From JAYFNU01 sp964460755 (GTDB taxonomy: Bacteria; Bacillota; Clostridia; Oscillospirales; Ruminococcaceae), in NCBI GenBank assembly GCA_964460755.1, contig CAYWQL010000008.1, positions 1 to 64,000 of the forward strand: a stretch of 64,000 nt of DNA, in the 5' to 3' direction. The notes below the pieces were generated by a model. The model searched no databases and was not told where the DNA came from. It saw nothing but the letters and a program-made list of their open reading frames with translations. The position numbers and the translations under genes are program-made. Positions 60,406 to 64,000 of this stretch are shown one piece after another; position 1 is the stretch's first letter; every line of letters starts with the position of its first letter.

Positions 60406-60412
60406 GCTTTGT

Positions 60413-60940
60413 CTATACTCTTTTTCGAAAGCTTTCGCCGGCATAGACGCGTCCGCTGCCTGCGGAACTACCCTCGCTGCTCACGGTCTCGTCGTCATTT
60501 GTGGTTTTGCTCCTTGTACCAGTTGACGTTTTTGCCGCGCTCGCCGCCGCCTTTTCCGCCGCCGCGCTGTCCTCAAGGGCAATTCTCGCATTGTATTCGT
60601 TGATTTCGTTTTCCATAAGTCTCGTCTGCCGCTCAATTATGTTGAGATATTCGTCTATATGCTCCTTCCTCTTGCGCTTGAGACTTTCTATGGTTTTTTC
60701 GTAATCAAAATCGACGTCTCTTATTTCCTCCTCGTTTGCGCCGCCGCTTATTCCCGCCGCGCGAAGCTGCTGGGGCTTCTCGTCTTTTTGCTTTTCTTTT
60801 TCTATATAGGCACTTTGCGCGTCGGCAAAATACTGTTTTTCCTTTTCTTCCTTTTCCTTTCGCGCCTGCTCCATAATATCAAGATATTTTTGTTTAAGCT
60901 TTGCTATATGCGCCTGTCGCAAAAGCGATGTATAATCCAT
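60413..60940 (-). CDS. Coiled-coil protein at end of phage late cassette
   Basis: A 175-residue protein, mostly charged coiled coil (KEKEEKEKQYFADAQ, then KRKRKEHIDEYLNIIERQTR), with a low-complexity Ala/Ser/Thr tail. No signal or helix for membrane insertion. SD GGAGGA sets ATG 60940, 11 bases after the endolysin stop. I do not recognise it. Its last position in the cassette is where phages often carry lysis helpers or moron genes. A structural or scaffold role is equally possible. Confidence 0.65.
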   Translation of the reverse strand: MDYTSLLRQAHIAKLKQKYLDIMEQARKEKEEKEKQYFADAQSAYIEKEKQKDEKPQQLRAAGISGGANEEEIRDVDFDYEKTIESLKRKRKEHIDEYLNIIERQTRLMENEINEYNARIALEDSAAAEKAAASAAKTSTGTRSKTTNDDETVSSEGSSAGSGRVYAGESFRKRV

Positions 60941-60951
60941 ATTCTTTCCTC

Positions 60952-61800
60952 CTAAATTTCTTTCATAAGGTTTTTTATCGAGCCGAGTATTCGCTCGCAT
61001 TTTTCGAGCCGCCGCTCCTGCTCGTTAGGCTGACTTTTCTGCTCATATACAGTTCCCTCGCCGAGCATAATCCACAAAAGCCCAAACTCGGTTATTATCC
61101 CGGCAAAGCTTTTTCCCTCGTTTTCACAGCGGTAAACCGCCTCAAAAGACCTCTCGTTCAAAAAATCCGAAACGGTGCTTTTGGTGCGGTTGTATCCCGC
61201 GACGAGGGGTGAGTATTTTTTCGACGGAACAAGTGATAACTGCTCGCCGCCGCACGCTGTAACCCGAGCTTCAACCGCTTGAAGCTCTGCGGGACGCGGC
61301 TCCGGATAAGGTATCGCCTGAAAGCCGAAGGTATATTTGTCGCAGAAAAAATCCTGCTCAGGCATAAGCTCGCAGACCGAAAGCGGGTCGACGGCATAAA
61401 CTGCCCTGTCTGCAAAATTATAGGTGTAATCCTTCGGGACAAGCCACGTTTCAAAATGAAGGTGCTGCGCCGTCGAAGCCGTTCCCGTGTTCCCTTGAAC
61501 GCCGATAATCTCGCCCCGCTTCACCCTGTCCCACTTTTTTACCCTGCGGCTTTTAAGATGACAGTACCGTGTTATAACGTCCTTTTTGTCGTTATACTCA
61601 CCCTTTATTACAATTATGTTCCCGCCCGAGTAATCGAAGGCTGACACCAACACATCGCCGTCGTGCGCGGCGAAGACATTGAAGCTCTTTGGCTGGGTTC
61701 GCGATATGTCGAGCGCATAGTGCATATTCGGAGTTCCGAACGGACTGTACATTCCGAACGAGGCGGTCACGCCCGTCCTGTGCATAGGGTATGAAAGCAC
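60952..61800 (-). CDS. M23 family endolysin
   Basis: Peptidoglycan hydrolase of 282 residues. The LytM zinc site is complete: His and Asp in MHYALDISR and the HLHFE motif (about residues 113-117). The catalytic domain fills the first 145 residues with no signal peptide, so export depends on the holins. The C-terminal part ends in a coiled segment and may bind wall or tail. GTG 61800 directly follows the holin stop behind GGGGGAG. Confidence 0.88.
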   Translation of the reverse strand: MLSYPMHRTGVTASFGMYSPFGTPNMHYALDISRTQPKSFNVFAAHDGDVLVSAFDYSGGNIIVIKGEYNDKKDVITRYCHLKSRRVKKWDRVKRGEIIGVQGNTGTASTAQHLHFETWLVPKDYTYNFADRAVYAVDPLSVCELMPEQDFFCDKYTFGFQAIPYPEPRPAELQAVEARVTACGGEQLSLVPSKKYSPLVAGYNRTKSTVSDFLNERSFEAVYRCENEGKSFAGIITEFGLLWIMLGEGTVYEQKSQPNEQERRLEKCERILGSIKNLMKEI

Positions 61801-62091
61801 CTACATCTCCCCCCTTGTCGCCTCGCCGCTTCTAAGCGCCGCAAGGTACTCGTCGGCTTCAATAGCCTCGGCGGAAACGCTGTTGTTTTTCCAGTACGCC
61901 GCAACCGCCGCCACAACCGTAAAAGCCGCGTTGATAAGCTGTGATACCGTCTCGTCCTCAACCGCAAGCGGACTTTTTCCGAACACCTCCAGTATCTGGT
62001 TGATAAGCGCAAGCACAAGCACCGCCGTCCTCACAAGTGTGTCGGGCTTAATTGCCTGTATGGTTTCTTTGTTGATGGTTATCTTTTTCAT
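61801..62091 (-). CDS. Phage holin, SPP1 family
   Basis: A 96-residue membrane protein. TLVRTAVLVLALINQILEVFGKSPL and TVVAAVAAYWKNNS are hallmarks of the SPP1/XhlB-type holin family, with two helices and a charged tail. It would make the lesions that let the endolysin out. It is 3 bases after the next upstream gene. Confidence 0.9.
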   Translation of the reverse strand: MKKITINKETIQAIKPDTLVRTAVLVLALINQILEVFGKSPLAVEDETVSQLINAAFTVVAAVAAYWKNNSVSAEAIEADEYLAALRSGEATRGEM

Positions 62092-62094
62092 TTT

Positions 62095-62412
62095 TTATTC
62101 TCCTTCCAAATACTCTCTCGTTTGTTTTTCCGTAAACTGACGATAGTTGCTTCGCGCCCTGTCGCAAAGGGCTTTTGCGTTTTTAAGCTCGCCGTTAAAG
62201 CGCTTTTCCTGTACTGCGACCGCGACCGCCTCGGTATAAGCGAGATTGGCAAGCTGCATATCAATAAGCAAAAGCGCCTCCTCTTTTCTCGCTGCCGCTA
62301 CGCTTTTTCGCGCTCCGTCCGAGCGTTTAAGCCTTTGCTCAAAGAAAAGAAGCGCGATCGACACCGCAAGGGTTTGAATTATGCCAAGCGCCATTGAAAA
62401 AAACTCACTCAC
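62095..62412 (-). CDS. Small phage membrane protein (holin-like)
   Basis: A 105-residue protein with one N-terminal helix (about 5-25) and a long charged helical tail. Proteins of this shape sit between XkdX-like and holin genes in many Clostridia prophages and may act as antiholin or second holin. The start is taken as GTG 62412, 9 bases after GGGGG; TTG 62418 is the alternative. It overlaps the XkdX-like gene by 8 bases. Confidence 0.7.
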   Translation of the reverse strand: MSEFFSMALGIIQTLAVSIALLFFEQRLKRSDGARKSVAAARKEEALLLIDMQLANLAYTEAVAVAVQEKRFNGELKNAKALCDRARSNYRQFTEKQTREYLEGE

Positions 62413-62536
62413 CGTCAACCGCCCCCTTGATTAAGACAGCTTGCTCAGCGGTAATAATTTTCCCGACAAGTCGGTCGACATATGCCTCGTTAATCGCGCC
62501 GTTTCTAAATCTTAGTTGTAATCGTTCAATAAGCAT
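62405..62536 (-). CDS. XkdX-like phage peptide
   Basis: A 43-residue peptide, MLIERLQLRF through AVLIKGAVDGE. The pattern of a short helix, Asn-Gly turn, Tyr-Val repeat and Ile-Thr-x-Glu-Gln matches XkdX-family peptides found after phage tail-fibre genes. SD GAGGAA lies 7-9 bases before ATG 62536. It sits in the standard tail-fibre/XkdX/holin/endolysin order. Confidence 0.75.
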   Translation of the reverse strand: MLIERLQLRFRNGAINEAYVDRLVGKIITAEQAVLIKGAVDGE

Positions 62537-62541
62537 ATTTT

Positions 62542-62796
62542 CTATTCCTCCGTTTCGGCTATATAGTCGCAAAGGTCGTCAATAGTGCTTAACGCGTCCG
62601 CGAGCTCTTCTTTTTTTGCTTCAAGCGACGTCAAAAGCTTTTCGCCGTTCCGATAAAACCGCCCGTCCACTGGGTTGAACGTATCTCCGATTTCAACAGG
62701 CAAATCGTTCGTGGGTATCGCTTCGGGAAAATCCAAGTTATTGAGCAGAAAAATGATATTGCTTACCGTTCCGTTTTCTATCATTGCGTAATTCAT
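62542..62796 (-). CDS. Small phage tail-fibre-associated protein
   Basis: An 84-residue acidic protein. NYAMIENGTVSNIIF at the start resembles small proteins or tail-fibre caps encoded after phage tail fibres. The C-terminal half is helical. SD GGGGGG precedes the ATG, which lies 3 bases after the stop of the glycine-rich gene. Confidence 0.7.
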   Translation of the reverse strand: MNYAMIENGTVSNIIFLLNNLDFPEAIPTNDLPVEIGDTFNPVDGRFYRNGEKLLTSLEAKKEELADALSTIDDLCDYIAETEE

Positions 62797-62799
62797 TTT

Positions 62800-64000
62800 T
62801 TAAGCCCCCCTCGCGTCACGGATTATGACTACGCCTGAACCGCCGCTACCAAGATAACCCGCACCGCCGCCGCCAAGACCGTTCACTCCATTTACGGCGC
62901 CGGTCGCAAGCGAACCGCCGCCGCCCTTTCCGCCGTAGGCTTGAGTATTGTCACCGTGGGAGGTATGTCCGCTGCCGCCGCCGCTATAAAGCGTTGTTCC
63001 AATCTCGGCAAATTCGTAGGTGGTAGTACCTTGTCCTTGTCCTCCGCCTGCACCGCCTGAACCACCGTTGCCGCCATCGCCGCCGTTTGAGCCACCGTAA
63101 TCGCTCCCACCGTAATACCCGGCGCCACCGTAACACCCGGCGCCACCGCCTGAACCGCCTGAACCGCCCGGATAAGTGTTTAGATTATTCGCCATACCGC
63201 TTGCAGCGCCGCTGTTTCCGTGAACGGCGGTATATCCAAACCCTGTGGTATTTCCAGCCGCGCCCCCGACAACAATAGAATAATCTGTATCCCTTTGGAG
63301 TTGGACTTGGAGCGCTGTGAGCGTGTAGCCGCCGCCACCTCCGCCGCCTTGACTAACAGCACCTCCGTTGCCCCCGCCGCCAACCATAAACACGTCGAGC
63401 AAGGGAGGTTTTTTTGTAAAACGAAGCGTTCCGCTCGTGAGGAATTTAACTCGCGTGTGAGCGTCGCCGCTTACGACTGTTATTGTGTTTCCGCTCGCGG
63501 GAGTTCCTTCGGATAAATTAATTCCGTAGTCTGAAAGCGTGACCGTGTTGCCACCGTACGTCCAGTTAGTGCCATTGTGCGTGAACGTGTAGGTTCCCTT
63601 TGCCGAAATTTGTGCTTTAAACGTCGAAGCCGTGACCGATACCGTGCCGAGAGAAACGGTAGTTGTCGCCGTCACGCTGTCGTCAAGCTGGGTGAAGGTT
63701 CCGCTATATGTGAAGCTAAGCATCGGAGATATAACAGAACCCCTCTTAAAATTTAGCGTCGTACCGTTAAGAAAACACGAAATAACATCACCCGAACGCC
63801 AGAAGACGTCAGGAAGTGAATCTTCGCTGCCCTGTATTCTTGTCGTTACCGTTACGCCGTTGACGATTATTGCGTCGCCTTCGGCATAATCCGTCGTCGC
63901 GACAAATTTGATGTTACTGCCGCCGCCAAGAAGGTCGAGGGCGTGCTCACCCACAGCTGTTACGTCGCTCGAAAGAAAATACACACTGTTTCCACCGTTT
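62800..64000 (-). CDS. Glycine-rich phage tail/appendage protein (5' end outside window)
   Basis: At least 400 residues. The frame stays open to the window edge (NGGNS before the first GTG at 63984), so the gene continues upstream. The first half is beta-rich, with short Thr/Ser/Val strands. The second half (from about residue 200) is a glycine-rich domain with many GGG and GSGG runs and ends GSGGSGVVIIRDARG, the typical close of phage receptor-binding or appendage proteins. It is the most upstream visible gene of the late cassette. Confidence 0.8.
   Translation of the reverse strand, partial: NGGNSVYFLSSDVTAVGEHALDLLGGGSNIKFVATTDYAEGDAIIVNGVTVTTRIQGSEDSLPDVFWRSGDVISCFLNGTTLNFKRGSVISPMLSFTYSGTFTQLDDSVTATTTVSLGTVSVTASTFKAQISAKGTYTFTHNGTNWTYGGNTVTLSDYGINLSEGTPASGNTITVVSGDAHTRVKFLTSGTLRFTKKPPLLDVFMVGGGGNGGAVSQGGGGGGGYTLTALQVQLQRDTDYSIVVGGAAGNTTGFGYTAVHGNSGAASGMANNLNTYPGGSGGSGGGAGCYGGAGYYGGSDYGGSNGGDGGNGGSGGAGGGQGQGTTTYEFAEIGTTLYSGGGSGHTSHGDNTQAYGGKGGGGSLATGAVNGVNGLGGGGAGYLGSGGSGVVIIRDARGA

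Noticed and set aside
62892..63516. Overlapping frames in both directions across the glycine-rich tail gene
   Set aside because: They are artefacts of GGN repeats read in other frames.
53684..64000. Second attachment site matching the tRNA-Val 3' end
   Set aside because: No second copy of the last tRNA bases was seen by eye; it may lie outside the window.
1..64000. CRISPR arrays, rRNA genes, insertion sequences
   Set aside because: No regularly spaced repeats, rRNA signature blocks or transposase genes were recognised.

Overview
The window looks like a chromosomal segment of an anaerobic Bacillota, most likely an uncultured member of the Clostridia. Signs of this are an ECF vitamin transport module with ThiT and QueT S components, a ClpE-type ATPase, a DnaD-like/DnaC-like helicase loader pair, a GAAC-N4-GTTC SOS box in front of recA, CvpA, YqhQ, a TPP riboswitch and a c-di-GMP-I riboswitch. 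Coding sequence favours C- and G-ending codons while intergenic DNA is very AT rich, so SigA-type promoters (TTGACA-N17-TATAAT and close variants) stand out. About 94 percent of the window is coding. No rRNA, CRISPR array or insertion sequence was seen.

Region by region. 0-7 kb: the end of a ZIP metal transporter, then an FtsX-type ABC exporter with its own response regulator and histidine kinase and an Fpg/Nei-like protein that lacks the catalytic proline. 7-11.1 kb (minus): a potABCD polyamine transporter behind a structured leader. 11.3-13 kb (minus): prfB and queT. 13.1-16.5 kb (plus): a zinc-ribbon membrane protein, the rpsF-ssb-rpsR operon and a DUF4230 protein. 16.5-21.6 kb (minus): recA-recX-rimO-pgsA-cysS under an SOS box. 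21.7-26.9 kb (minus): lipoprotein, response regulator, kinase, YqhQ, prmC. 27-33.2 kb: an MFS permease, a 57-residue small protein, rarA and glyA, nth, a small membrane protein, TPP riboswitch-thiT and tRNA-Gly. 33.3-35.7 kb: a DnaD-like protein, a DnaC-like ATPase and a MmcQ/YjbR protein. 35.7-41.4 kb: murD, two M42 peptidases and a YnbB-like PLP enzyme (minus), and a rubrerythrin-VIT1 membrane protein (plus). 41.5-53.4 kb: twelve tightly packed minus-strand genes (ruvC-ruvA-ruvB-glmM-methyltransferase-ecfA1-ecfA2-ecfT-truA-DUF5711-cvpA-clpE) that look like one transcription unit.

From the tRNA-Val gene at 53.6 kb onward the DNA looks acquired. It begins with a decayed phage-type polyvalent gene carrying an HExxH motif and a MuF-C-like domain and broken by two frameshifts. 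Then come two plus-strand genes with elaborate control regions: a DUF6530-type gene preceded by operator-like repeats, and a diguanylate cyclase behind a c-di-GMP-I riboswitch plus terminator. The window ends in a minus-strand phage late cassette: glycine-rich tail protein, XkdX-like peptide, holins, M23 endolysin and a coiled-coil protein. No integrase is visible, and the other end of the element lies outside the window.

The points most worth a second look are the predicted ON-type c-di-GMP switch in front of a diguanylate cyclase, the apparent AUA start codon of truA (one in-phase stop after ecfT), the potA leader that can hide its own ribosome binding site, the frameshifted polyvalent toxin/peptidase gene, and the repeat-rich promoter of the DUF6530-type gene. 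All functional names come from reading the sequence by eye; no database search was run.
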